DNA of 64,000 bases, from contig NZ_LT607752.1 of NCBI RefSeq assembly GCF_900090265.1, forward strand, positions 1,798,001 through 1,862,000, in the 5' to 3' direction. How positions within the stretch are numbered: position 1 is the stretch's first letter; every line of letters begins with the position of its first letter. The translations under genes and the position numbers were made by a program. The notes under the pieces are model-generated. The model saw nothing but the letters and a program-made list of their open reading frames with translations, searched no databases and was not told the DNA's origin. Origin of the DNA: Micromonospora rifamycinica (lineage in GTDB: Bacteria; Actinomycetota; Actinomycetes; Mycobacteriales; Micromonosporaceae). Positions 16,827 through 24,858 of this stretch are shown piece by piece.

Positions 16827-18007
16827 CGCGCTGCCTCCCTGCTCGGGCGCTGGACATGGAAGCCGGCCCCGGTCTTGCGGCCGAGCCGGCCCTCGGCGAC
16901 GAGGCGGGTGAGCATCGCCCGGGGCCGGGTCGCCGGGTCGCCGAACTGCTGGTGCAGGCGGCGCAGGATGGCGACGGAGACGTCGAGGCCGATGGTGTCG
17001 AGCAGGGCGAAAGGACCCATCGGAAAGCCGTGGGCCTCCTCCATCTCCCGGTCGAGTTCCGCTACGCCCGCCCGGCCGCGCTCCACCATGCCGACGGCAT
17101 CGTTCAGATAGGGGAACAGCAGGTAGTTGACGATGAAGCCGGACCTGTCCGGGCAGGATACCGGCACCTTGCCCAGGTGACGGGCGAGGGCGCGGGCCAC
17201 CGCGGTGGTGCGTGCGGCGGTGTGCGGGGTGTGGCCGACCTCGACGAGCCGCATGGCCGACGCCGGATTGAAGAAGTGCATCCCCACCACGTCGGCCGGG
17301 CGGCCGGTCGCCGCGGCGCAGTCGGCCACCGACAGGCTGGAGGTGGTGGTCGCGAGGACGGCGCCGGGCCGGCAGACCCGGTCGAGGGCGGCGAAGACCG
17401 CACGCTTGGCGTCCTCCTCCTCCACCACCGCCTCGACGACGAGGTCGCAGTCGGCCAGGTCGTCGAGCAGGACGCCGGTCCGGAGCCGGCCGGCGGCCGC
17501 GGCGGCCGCCGCAGGGGTCACCCGGCCCCGGGTGACGGCCCTGTCGAGCGCCGCCGAGACGCGATGCCGGGCCGCCACCGCCCGCTCCTCGTGGCGGGCC
17601 ACGAGGGTGGTGCGAAGACCGTGGACCACGAGGGCCTGCGCGATTCCGGCGGCCATCGTCCCCGACCCGACGATGCCGACCGAGGACGGCGCACCGGCGG
17701 CCACCGGTTCCGGCGCGGCGGGTCCGGTCCGGTGGCGGGGATCCCGGTGGAGCCGTTCCGGCCACGCCCGGGTGGTCAGCAATGGTGCCGGGGGTACGGC
17801 TGCCTCCGCCATCAGCTCCAGTACCCGGTCGAGACCGATCTCGTCCACCAGGGTCAGCGGGCCGGTGGTCAGGCCACAACCGAGGCGCATCGCGGTGTCG
17901 ATGTCCGGACCGGTGACATAATCCTGTCCACACAGGATGGCGGCCCGGTTGAGATATCGCAGTAGCAACACGTGCCCGGCAGCGATCCCATGCTCCTGTA
18001 CCGTCAT
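16823..18007 (-). CDS. 3-hydroxyacyl-CoA dehydrogenase with duplicated C-terminal domain
   Basis: A 394-residue protein related to 3-hydroxybutyryl-CoA dehydrogenase. It has the NAD-binding loop GIVGSGTMAAGIA near residue 115 and a normal C-terminal dimerisation domain (GFIVNYLLFPYLND and FPMGPFALLDTIG). It starts instead with a second copy of that C-terminal domain (LLRYLNRAAI, GPDIDTAMRLG, TTGPLTLVDEIG). Catalytic HFFNPA and an SS pair are kept. It would produce 3-hydroxybutyryl-CoA on the way to crotonyl-CoA, feeding the overlapping CCR. ATG 18007 is preferred because AAGGGG sits five bases upstream; a 16-residue extension is possible. It is the first gene of the extender-unit operon. Confidence 0.88.
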   Translation of the reverse strand: MTVQEHGIAAGHVLLLRYLNRAAILCGQDYVTGPDIDTAMRLGCGLTTGPLTLVDEIGLDRVLELMAEAAVPPAPLLTTRAWPERLHRDPRHRTGPAAPEPVAAGAPSSVGIVGSGTMAAGIAQALVVHGLRTTLVARHEERAVAARHRVSAALDRAVTRGRVTPAAAAAAAGRLRTGVLLDDLADCDLVVEAVVEEEDAKRAVFAALDRVCRPGAVLATTTSSLSVADCAAATGRPADVVGMHFFNPASAMRLVEVGHTPHTAARTTAVARALARHLGKVPVSCPDRSGFIVNYLLFPYLNDAVGMVERGRAGVAELDREMEEAHGFPMGPFALLDTIGLDVSVAILRRLHQQFGDPATRPRAMLTRLVAEGRLGRKTGAGFHVQRPSREAAR

Positions 18008-18089
18008 CGCCACCCCTTGATCGCGTTGTTCCGCGCGGCCGAACTGCCGGATCAATGCGGACTCTAAGAGGCGGCGGCGGGCGCCGGTA

Positions 18090-18129
18090 ACCCCTACAAG
18101 CGCGGTCTGATTCGTTACGACCTAGGGGT
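18090..18129. promoter_or_regulatory. Putative LAL operator, extender operon / HelD
   Basis: ACCCCTA at 18090-18096 faces CTAGGGGT at 18122-18129, with 26 bp between hexamers. It lies 83 to 122 bp upstream of the dehydrogenase start and could serve both directions. Confidence 0.45.
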
Positions 18130-18270
18130 GGAACATGAATAGGACCCCTGGCCGAGCGGTGGATTCATCGCGCTTTCCCGGCGGATTCTTCCGCATCAGG
18201 AAAGACGTGCGGAATTGCCGACCGGAAACAGAGGGTGGGGATTTCACGGCGCGCGACGGCCGTCAGGCGA

Positions 18271-18323
18271 GACAGGACACCGGACAGTGCGGTAGCATGT
18301 GGACGAAGCACAAAAGTCCTGTC
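18271..18323 (+). promoter_or_regulatory. Leader inverted repeat upstream of HelD
   Basis: GACAGGAC (18271-18278) and GTCCTGTC (18316-18323) are exact complements 37 bases apart, ending 28 bases before the HelD start and followed by TTTAAA. The loop holds a TAGCAT box that could be a -10 element and an ATG-started 10-codon frame. It could be an operator or a leader structure; the sequence does not decide. Confidence 0.4.
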
Positions 18324-18351
18324 CTTTAAATCCTACCATGGGGTGGCGCTG

Positions 18352-20694
18352 TTGTCAACAGTTCCCTCGGAGGCGTTCGCCGCTTCCGTCAACGACACGC
18401 TAGAGGACGAGCGCCGCTACGTGGCGATGCTCTACCGCCACGTCGACAAGCTGCGTGACGTCGCCACACAGCGGCTGGCCCGGACCAAGCTCGACAACGC
18501 GAGCAACCCGTCCGCCCGCGCCGAACGTGACGCCTCCGCCACCATGTACCGGGAGCGGATCCGGCAGCTGGAGGGCATCGACGAACGGCTGTGCTTCGGC
18601 CGGCTGGACATGGACGACGGCGAGCGCCGCTACGTCGGCCGCATCGGGCTGGTCGACGAGGACGACCAGTCGTCGCTGCTGATGGACTGGCGGGCCCCCG
18701 CCGCCCGCCCGTACTACCTGGCCAACGCGATCACCCGGGAGGGCGTGCGCCGACGCCGGCAACTGCGGATGAAGGGCCGCACGGTCACCGGCCTCGACGA
18801 CGAGATCCTCGACGTCGAGAGCGCCCCGCCGGACAGCACCACCTCGCTGACCAACGAGGCCGCGCTGATGGCCGCGCTCACCGCCCACCGCACCGGCCGG
18901 ATGCAGGACATCGTCGCCACCATCCAGGCCGAACAGGACGAGATCATCCGGGCCGACATCAACGGCGTGCTGGTCGTGCAGGGCGGCCCCGGAACCGGCA
19001 AGACGGCCGTCGCGCTGCACCGGGTGGCGTACCTGCTCTATGCACACCGGGAACGGCTGGAGAAGCGCGGGGCGCTGATCCTCGGCCCCAACGCGACGTT
19101 CCTGCGCTACATCAGCCAGGTCCTGCCGTCGCTGGGCGAGACCGGCGCGTTGCTCTGCATGGTCGGCGACCTCTACCCGGGCGTGGTCGCCACCGGCAGC
19201 GAGCCGGACGAGGTCGCCGAGATCAAGGGTCGCATCTCGATGGTGCAGGTCATGGCGAACGCCGTCTACGACCGCCAGGAGACCCCCCCGGTCAAGGAGG
19301 TGCTCTTCGAGGGCGACCGGCTCCGGCTCACCCACAAGCTCACCGCGAACGCGAAACGGCTGGCCCGCGACACGCTGCGCCCGCACAACGAGGCCCGGCC
19401 GTACTTCGTCCGCGAGATCATCGAGGCGCTGACCAACCAGGTCGCCTCGCTCATCGGCCGCCACCTGCTGGTCGACGAGGACATCAAACAGATCCGGTTC
19501 GACCTGAGCAGGTCACCGGAGGTGCACCGGGCCCTGCACGAGCTGTGGCCGATCCTCACGCCGGAGCAGCTCCTGGCCGACCTCTACGCCTCGCCGGAGC
19601 GGATCGAGGCGGCCACCCCGGATCTCGCTCCGGCCGAGCGGGAGCTGCTGCGGCGTGACCCGTCGGCGCCGTGGACGCCGGGCGACGTACCGCTGCTCGA
19701 CGAGGCCGCGGAGCTGCTCGGCTGGGACGACCGTGCCGAGCGGGCGCGGGAGGCCGCGCAGTGGCGGGCCGACCTGGAGTACGCCCAGGGTGTGCTGCAG
19801 ATCCTCAACTACGAGGAGGACGAGATCGACGAGGAGGTCCTCCAGGCCACCGCCCTGATCGACGCGTCGACGCTCGCCGACCGGCACGACGACGACGGCT
19901 ACCTGTCGGTCTCCGAGCGGGCCGCCACCGACCGCACCTGGGCGTTCGGGCACATCGTGGTGGACGAGGCGCAGGAACTGTCCCCGATGGTGTGGCGGCT
20001 GCTCATGCGCCGCAGCCCGAGCCGCTCGATGACCGTGGTCGGCGACGTCGCGCAGACCAGCGACCCCAGCGGGACCACCACGTGGGGCGACGTCTTCGCG
20101 CCGTACGTCGCGGACCGGTGGCGGCTGACCGAGCTGACCGTCAACTACCGGACGCCGGCCGAGGTCATGGCCGTCGCCGCCGATGTGCTGGCCGCGATCA
20201 GCCCCGAGCTCAAGCCGCCCCGCTCGGCCCGTACCTCCGGCATCACCCCGTGGCACGGGCAGGTCGAGAGCTACGCGCGGGCCGTGCCCGAGGCGGTCCG
20301 CGCGGAGTACGCGGCGGTCGGCGGCGGGCAGGTTGCCGTGATCACGCCGACCGAGCTGGTCCACCCGCTCGGTGACGCCATCCGGGACGCGACGACGGCA
20401 GAGGTGGTCGTCGGCGACGGCGTCTCGCTCGGCGCGGGCGTCGTGGTGCTCGACGTCCGGCAGGCCAAGGGACTCGAGTTCGACTCGGTGCTGGTGGTCG
20501 ACCCCACCGGCATCGTCAGCGAGTCCCGACGCGGCCTGAGCGATCTCTACGTCGCCCTGACCCGCACCACCAAGCGGCTCGGCGTGCTGCACCGCGGCGA
20601 CCTGCCGGCCGTGCTGCGGCAGCTGGGCGAACGCGACACCACGGACCTCACCGTCGAGGCAGCGCACGACCGAGCGGACGAAGGAGCGCGATGA
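18352..20694 (+). CDS. helD: HelD-like RNA polymerase-associated ATPase (candidate self-resistance)
   Basis: About 780 residues of the UvrD/Rep superfamily. Walker A GGPGTGKTA is near residue 213 and the DEAQ box VVDEAQELSP near 537. A charged N-terminal coiled arm precedes them (EERRYVAMLY-type, residues 10-80), as in HelD. HelD proteins bind RNA polymerase and use ATP to strip nucleic acid from stalled complexes; actinobacterial members (HelR) release or protect polymerase from rifamycins. The start is taken as TTG 18352, with GGGGTGG five bases upstream; GTG 18343 is an alternative. The 3' end overlaps the MFS gene by ATGA, so both are co-translated. In a cluster predicted to make an RNA polymerase inhibitor it is the leading immunity gene. 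Confidence 0.9.
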   Translation: MSTVPSEAFAASVNDTLEDERRYVAMLYRHVDKLRDVATQRLARTKLDNASNPSARAERDASATMYRERIRQLEGIDERLCFGRLDMDDGERRYVGRIGLVDEDDQSSLLMDWRAPAARPYYLANAITREGVRRRRQLRMKGRTVTGLDDEILDVESAPPDSTTSLTNEAALMAALTAHRTGRMQDIVATIQAEQDEIIRADINGVLVVQGGPGTGKTAVALHRVAYLLYAHRERLEKRGALILGPNATFLRYISQVLPSLGETGALLCMVGDLYPGVVATGSEPDEVAEIKGRISMVQVMANAVYDRQETPPVKEVLFEGDRLRLTHKLTANAKRLARDTLRPHNEARPYFVREIIEALTNQVASLIGRHLLVDEDIKQIRFDLSRSPEVHRALHELWPILTPEQLLADLYASPERIEAATPDLAPAERELLRRDPSAPWTPGDVPLLDEAAELLGWDDRAERAREAAQWRADLEYAQGVLQILNYEEDEIDEEVLQATALIDASTLADRHDDDGYLSVSERAATDRTWAFGHIVVDEAQELSPMVWRLLMRRSPSRSMTVVGDVAQTSDPSGTTTWGDVFAPYVADRWRLTELTVNYRTPAEVMAVAADVLAAISPELKPPRSARTSGITPWHGQVESYARAVPEAVRAEYAAVGGGQVAVITPTELVHPLGDAIRDATTAEVVVGDGVSLGAGVVVLDVRQAKGLEFDSVLVVDPTGIVSESRRGLSDLYVALTRTTKRLGVLHRGDLPAVLRQLGERDTTDLTVEAAHDRADEGAR

Positions 20695-22337
20695 GCACCA
20701 TGCCGGAATCACCCACGGCACCGGGACAGCAGCCCGCCCCGGCCAGGAGCGTCACGATGACCGTCAACGGGCTGCTGCTCGGGATGTTCGTCGCGGTCCT
20801 GGCACCGACCGTGGTCACGGTGGCGTTGCCGAGCATCGTGACCCAGCTCGGCGGCTCGCAGTCGGCGTACACCTGGATCGTCACGGCAGAGCTGCTCGCC
20901 ATGACCGTCTCGGTCCCGCTATGGGGCAAGTTCGCCGACCTCTACCACAAGAAGTGGCTGTTGCAGGCCTCCCTCGGCCTCTTCCTGGTCGGGTCGCTCG
21001 TCGCGGGGGCCGCCGGGTCGATCGGGGTGCTCATCGTGAGCCGGGTCGCGCAGGGCATCGGGGCCGGCGGGCTCACCGCGATGGTGCCGGTCGTGATGGC
21101 GGTGATCGTCCCGCCCCGCGAACGCGGCAAGTACATGGGACTGTTCGGTGCCGTCTTCGCCGTCGGGACGATCGTCGGCCCGCCGCTGGGCGGGGCGCTG
21201 GCCGAGGTGCCCGGCCCCGGCTGGCGGCTGTGCTTCTTCTTCGGCGCGCCCTTCGCGCTGCTGTCCATGATCGTCCTGCAGCGGACCTTCCACCTGCCCG
21301 CGAGGCGTCGGGAGGTGCACGTCGACTACCTGGGCGCGGCGCTCATCGTCGTCGCCGCCAGCGCCCTGCTCATCTGGTGTTCGCTCGCCGGCGACGTGTT
21401 CGCCTGGCGCTCGGGGTGGACCGTCGTGCTGGTGACCGTCGGCGTGGTGGCCCTGGGGCTGACCGTCTGGGTCGAGGCGCGCAGCCCCGAGCCCATCCTG
21501 CCGCTGAGCCTGTTCCGCAACCGGACGATCGTCCTCACCACCCTCGCCAGCCTGCTCGTCGGGGTCGTGCTGTTCGGCGGGTCCGTCTTCGTCCCGCCGT
21601 ACCTGCAACTGGCGCAGGGCCTGTCGCCCGGCCAGACGGGCCTGTTGAGCCTTCCGCTGGCGTTGGGCGTCGTGGTCGCGTCCACGGTGGCGGGACGCCT
21701 CATCACCGCCACCGGCCGGTGGAAGGCGGTCCTGGTGACCGGTGGCGGGCTGACCGGCGTCGGCGCGGTCATGCTCGCCATGGTCGACGAGAACTCCGGC
21801 CTCGGGTGGTTCGCGGCGGCCATCACCCTGCTCGGGCTCGGCGTCGGAAGCCTGATGCAGAACCTGGTCCTGGTCGCGCAGAGCTCGGTGGACATGAGGC
21901 AGCTCGGGGTGGCGACGTCGACGCTGTCGTTCTTCCGGAGCCTGGGCGGTTCGGTCGGGGTCACCGTCCTCGGCGCCGTGTTCGCCCACCGGGTCCGGTC
22001 GGTGATCGAGTCCCGGCCGCCGCAGGGCGTCGGCACCGGTGACGGGGACGTCGGCGGAACCCTTCCGGACCTGGGCTCCCTGCCGGAGCCGGTCCGCGCC
22101 GTCATCGCCGAGGCGTACGCGGTCGCGACCGGCGACATCTTCGCCCTCACCGTGCCGGTCGCCGTGCTCATCGTGCTGACGGTGGCGCTGCTCAAGAACC
22201 GTCCGCTGGCGTCGCACTTCGGCATGCCACCGGGACCGCAGCGGGCGGGCGGGCACGGACCCGGCGGGCACGGGCCGGTCCCCGGGGGGCCACAGCCCGC
22301 CCGGACCGGCGAGCAGAGCCGGCCGTCGGCGGGCTGA
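20691..22337 (+). CDS. MFS drug exporter, DHA2 (14-TM) family
   Basis: A 548-residue major facilitator with about 14 hydrophobic segments. It has the DHA2 features GKFADLYHKK after the second helix and the motif C-like GPPLGGAL in helix five, a soluble N-terminal extension of 20 residues and a Gly/Pro-rich tail. It belongs to the EmrB/QacA proton-driven multidrug and antibiotic exporters. Its ATG lies inside the HelD stop (ATGA), so export and the HelD ATPase are produced together. The most likely cargo is the cluster's macrolide. It ends 59 bp before the convergent dehydratase gene, with a strong hairpin between. Confidence 0.92.
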   Translation: MSTMPESPTAPGQQPAPARSVTMTVNGLLLGMFVAVLAPTVVTVALPSIVTQLGGSQSAYTWIVTAELLAMTVSVPLWGKFADLYHKKWLLQASLGLFLVGSLVAGAAGSIGVLIVSRVAQGIGAGGLTAMVPVVMAVIVPPRERGKYMGLFGAVFAVGTIVGPPLGGALAEVPGPGWRLCFFFGAPFALLSMIVLQRTFHLPARRREVHVDYLGAALIVVAASALLIWCSLAGDVFAWRSGWTVVLVTVGVVALGLTVWVEARSPEPILPLSLFRNRTIVLTTLASLLVGVVLFGGSVFVPPYLQLAQGLSPGQTGLLSLPLALGVVVASTVAGRLITATGRWKAVLVTGGGLTGVGAVMLAMVDENSGLGWFAAAITLLGLGVGSLMQNLVLVAQSSVDMRQLGVATSTLSFFRSLGGSVGVTVLGAVFAHRVRSVIESRPPQGVGTGDGDVGGTLPDLGSLPEPVRAVIAEAYAVATGDIFALTVPVAVLIVLTVALLKNRPLASHFGMPPGPQRAGGHGPGGHGPVPGGPQPARTGEQSRPSAG

Positions 22338-22345
22338 CGCACGGT

Positions 22346-22388
22346 GCACGGTGACGGCCGGTCCCTCCCGGGCCGGCCGTCACCGTGC
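22346..22388. terminator. Bidirectional hairpin terminator
   Basis: Perfect 16-bp arms (starting GCACGGTGAC and ending GTCACCGTGC) with an 11-base loop lie between the convergent MFS and dehydratase stops. Confidence 0.8.
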
Positions 22389-22396
22389 GGGCGCCG

Positions 22397-23425
22397 TCAC
22401 CAGTCGACGTGCGCGGAGTACTCGTCGTACTTCTGGGCGTGGGTGAGGTGGGCCAGGTCCGCCTCGACCATCATCGTCATCAGCTCCTCGAACTTCAGCC
22501 TCGGCTGCCAGCCGAGCTCCTCCCGGGCCCGGGTGGGGTCGGCGCAGAGCGTCTCGACCTCCGCCGGGCGGACGAACTCCTCGTCGACCACCACGTACCG
22601 CGACCAGTCCAGGCCGACCGCGCCGAAGGCGATCCGGACCGCGTCGCGCACCGAGTGCACGACGCCGGTGCCGACCACGTAGTCGCGCGGCTCGTCCTGC
22701 TGGAGCATCAGGTGCATGGCGCTCACGTAGTCACCGGCGAAGCCCCAGTCCCGCCGGGCGTCGAGGTTGCCGAGCTTCAGTTCGCCGGCCAGGCCGAGCT
22801 TGATCTTGGCAACCGTGTGCGAGATCTTCCGGGTGACGAACTCCAGGCCCCGGCGCGGCGACTCGTGGTTGAACAGGATGCCCGAGACGGCGTACATCCC
22901 GAACGACTCCCGGTAGTTACGGGTGATGAAGTGCCCGTACGCCTTGGCGACGCCGTACGGGCTGCGCGGGTGGAAGACGGTGCTCTCGGACTGGGGGGTC
23001 TCGGCGACCTCGCCGAACATCTCCGACGACGACGCCTGGTAGAAGCGGACCTGCCGGGACGGCGTGCCCGACGAGCCGACGCCCGAGACCACCCGCAGCG
23101 CCTCCAGCATGCGCAGCACACCGAGGCCGGTGACCTCACCGGTCAGCTCCGCCTGCTGCCAGGAGAGCGGGACGTACGAGATCGCGCCCAGGTTGTAGAC
23201 CTCGTCGGGCTGGACCCGGTCGATGGCGGCGATCAGGCTGCTCTGGTCGAGCAGGTCACCCTCGACGAAACGCAGGTCGTGCACCAGGCGGCTGACCCGT
23301 GACCGGCGCGGATTCGCCTGGCCCCGGACCAGGCCCCAGACCTCGTACCCCTGCTCCAGCAGATGCTCGGCCAGGTACGACCCGTCCTGGCCGGTGATGC
23401 CGGTGATCAATGCTCGGCGCGACAC
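22397..23425 (-). CDS. gmd: GDP-mannose 4,6-dehydratase (first copy)
   Basis: A 342-residue short-chain dehydrogenase of the GMD family. It has the NADP loop TGITGQDGSYL, the catalytic SSSEMFG (Ser/Glu), SPYGVAK (Tyr and Lys), and the family marks FNHESPRRG and RRDWGFAGDYV. It converts GDP-D-mannose to GDP-4-keto-6-deoxymannose, the precursor of D-rhamnose and related sugars. The GTG start at 23425 has AGGAGG five bases upstream. It is the last gene of the operon KASIII, iterative PKS, glycosyltransferase, dehydratase. A second, divergent copy lies at 33870-34883. Both keep the dehydratase Glu, so neither looks like the 4-ketoreductase needed to finish rhamnose. Confidence 0.93.
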   Translation of the reverse strand: MSRRALITGITGQDGSYLAEHLLEQGYEVWGLVRGQANPRRSRVSRLVHDLRFVEGDLLDQSSLIAAIDRVQPDEVYNLGAISYVPLSWQQAELTGEVTGLGVLRMLEALRVVSGVGSSGTPSRQVRFYQASSSEMFGEVAETPQSESTVFHPRSPYGVAKAYGHFITRNYRESFGMYAVSGILFNHESPRRGLEFVTRKISHTVAKIKLGLAGELKLGNLDARRDWGFAGDYVSAMHLMLQQDEPRDYVVGTGVVHSVRDAVRIAFGAVGLDWSRYVVVDEEFVRPAEVETLCADPTRAREELGWQPRLKFEELMTMMVEADLAHLTHAQKYDEYSAHVDW

Positions 23426-23441
23426 GGTTCCTCCTGCGGGG

Positions 23442-24857
23442 TCAGCTCGGTGGGGTTCGGTCTGCGGGTGCGGCGTCGGCCGCCGTGCCGAGCAGGCCCA
23501 GCCGGCGCTGGATGAGGTCCGCCGCGGCCACGCTGCCGCCCGCGGCGCGCAGCTCGCCCGCCCAGTGCTCGGCACGTCGCCGGTACGCCGGATCCGTCAC
23601 CAGCTCGGTGATCTTGTGAACGATGTCGTCGATGTCCGGCGTGTCGACGTTGCGCACCACGAGCCCGGCGCCGCTGTCGGCCGCGCGGGCCGCGAAGTCG
23701 TTGCAGTCCATCCAGAACGGCATGACCAGCAACGGCTTGCCGTGCACCAGCCCCTCGTGGAACGCGTTGCCGCCGCCGTGGTTGAAGAACACCCGCACGT
23801 GCGGATGGGCCAGGACGGCCAGCTGGGACGGCAGCCACGCCTCGACCCGCAGGTTCGGCGGCAGGTCGGCGGGCAGCATCCGCTGCCGGGTCTCGTCGAG
23901 TTTCCACAGCACGTGGTGCCGGGGACCGAGCCGGCGGGCCGCCTCGACCAGCGCGGCCACCTGACCCGCCGAGGGGCGCATGAAGGTCCCGAACCCGATG
24001 TAGACGATCGACGGGTGGGCGTCCAGCCAGGCGTCCAGCGACGGATCCGCGGTGACCTGCCCGGTCTCGCCGGGCAGCACCGCGCCCACCATGTGCAGGT
24101 TCGGCGACGCGGCCGGGAACGGGTACTCCAGCCCGAACACCGAGCAGCCGAGCACGTCGGCGGCGGCGCGGGCGTAGTGCGACGGGAGGCCCGCCGCGTT
24201 CGGCAGTCCCTCGGCCCGGCGGCGTCGCAGCGCGGCCAGCGAGGGGCGCAGCCGCCGGGGACTGGCCAGGACCGCCCGGGTGCCCAGCCGGAAGAGCACG
24301 TTCTCGGCCCGCTGCCGGGGCGACATCCGGGCCGGCAGACCCGATCCCGGCGTCGGGTAGCTCCACGGCAGGGTGTCCACGTAGAAGCTGCTGACCGGCA
24401 CGGCGATCGTCAGGACGTACGGGACGTTCCGCTTCATCGCGGCGTCGACCGCCCAGCCGGTGCACGAGTCGGCCACGATCAGGTCGGGCCGGACCTCGTC
24501 GATGGCGGCCAGCGTCCTGCGGTACAGCTCCTCGGTGTACCCGTGGTCGACGTTCGTGTCCATGAACGCCGCGAAGTCGCGTACCCGCCGGCCGGTGGTC
24601 ATCGCCCGCAGGGTCTCCTGGTCCCAGTTGGCCGGCCAGAGGTGGGGGCGGTAGCGGCCGAGCGAGACGAACCGCACGGTCCCGCCGCCCGCCGCGCCGA
24701 CCCGGCGGATCTCCGACGCCCGTTCGTCGGTGCAGGCGAACCAGAGGTCCACGTCGCGCCGCACCAGCTCCTGGGCGATCGCCAGCAGCGGATTGATCAG
24801 TCCCGCGCTGGGCAGGCTGGTGAAGAGCAGCCGGCCCCGGGTACCGTCGTCGCCCAC
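23442..24857 (-). CDS. Glycosyltransferase, GT-B fold (first copy)
   Basis: A 471-residue UGT-like GT1 enzyme. The N-terminal acceptor domain begins with LLFTSLPSAGLINPLL. The nucleotide-sugar domain carries FFNHGGGNAFHEGL with the conserved His-Gly-Gly, then PFWMDCNDFAAR. It resembles the other cluster transferase at 35042-36469 over its whole length, so the two are paralogues that probably attach the two 6-deoxy sugars. GTG 24857 begins one base after the PKS stop, with GGAG six bases upstream. Being coupled to the aromatic PKS and acyltransferase, it may handle the sugar that is later esterified with the aromatic acid. That link is inference. Confidence 0.9.
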   Translation of the reverse strand: MGDDGTRGRLLFTSLPSAGLINPLLAIAQELVRRDVDLWFACTDERASEIRRVGAAGGGTVRFVSLGRYRPHLWPANWDQETLRAMTTGRRVRDFAAFMDTNVDHGYTEELYRRTLAAIDEVRPDLIVADSCTGWAVDAAMKRNVPYVLTIAVPVSSFYVDTLPWSYPTPGSGLPARMSPRQRAENVLFRLGTRAVLASPRRLRPSLAALRRRRAEGLPNAAGLPSHYARAAADVLGCSVFGLEYPFPAASPNLHMVGAVLPGETGQVTADPSLDAWLDAHPSIVYIGFGTFMRPSAGQVAALVEAARRLGPRHHVLWKLDETRQRMLPADLPPNLRVEAWLPSQLAVLAHPHVRVFFNHGGGNAFHEGLVHGKPLLVMPFWMDCNDFAARAADSGAGLVVRNVDTPDIDDIVHKITELVTDPAYRRRAEHWAGELRAAGGSVAAADLIQRRLGLLGTAADAAPADRTPPS

Positions 24858-24858
24858 G

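Larger units (their letters stand above)
18008..18351. other. Divergent region between extender operon and HelD-MFS operon
   Basis: 344 bp. The half next to the dehydrogenase carries the facing CCCCTA/TAGGGG pair. The half next to HelD carries an inverted repeat and a short open frame (18135-18329, 64 codons, with GGGGTGG upstream of its ATG and an internal ATG at 18298) that ends 22 bp before the HelD start. I do not call this frame a gene. Confidence 0.6.

Noticed and set aside
18008..18020. AAGGGGTGG before the 3-hydroxyacyl-CoA dehydrogenase as another cluster operator
   Set aside because: It is best explained as the ribosome-binding site at correct spacing; the TAGGGG/CCCCTA core is incomplete.
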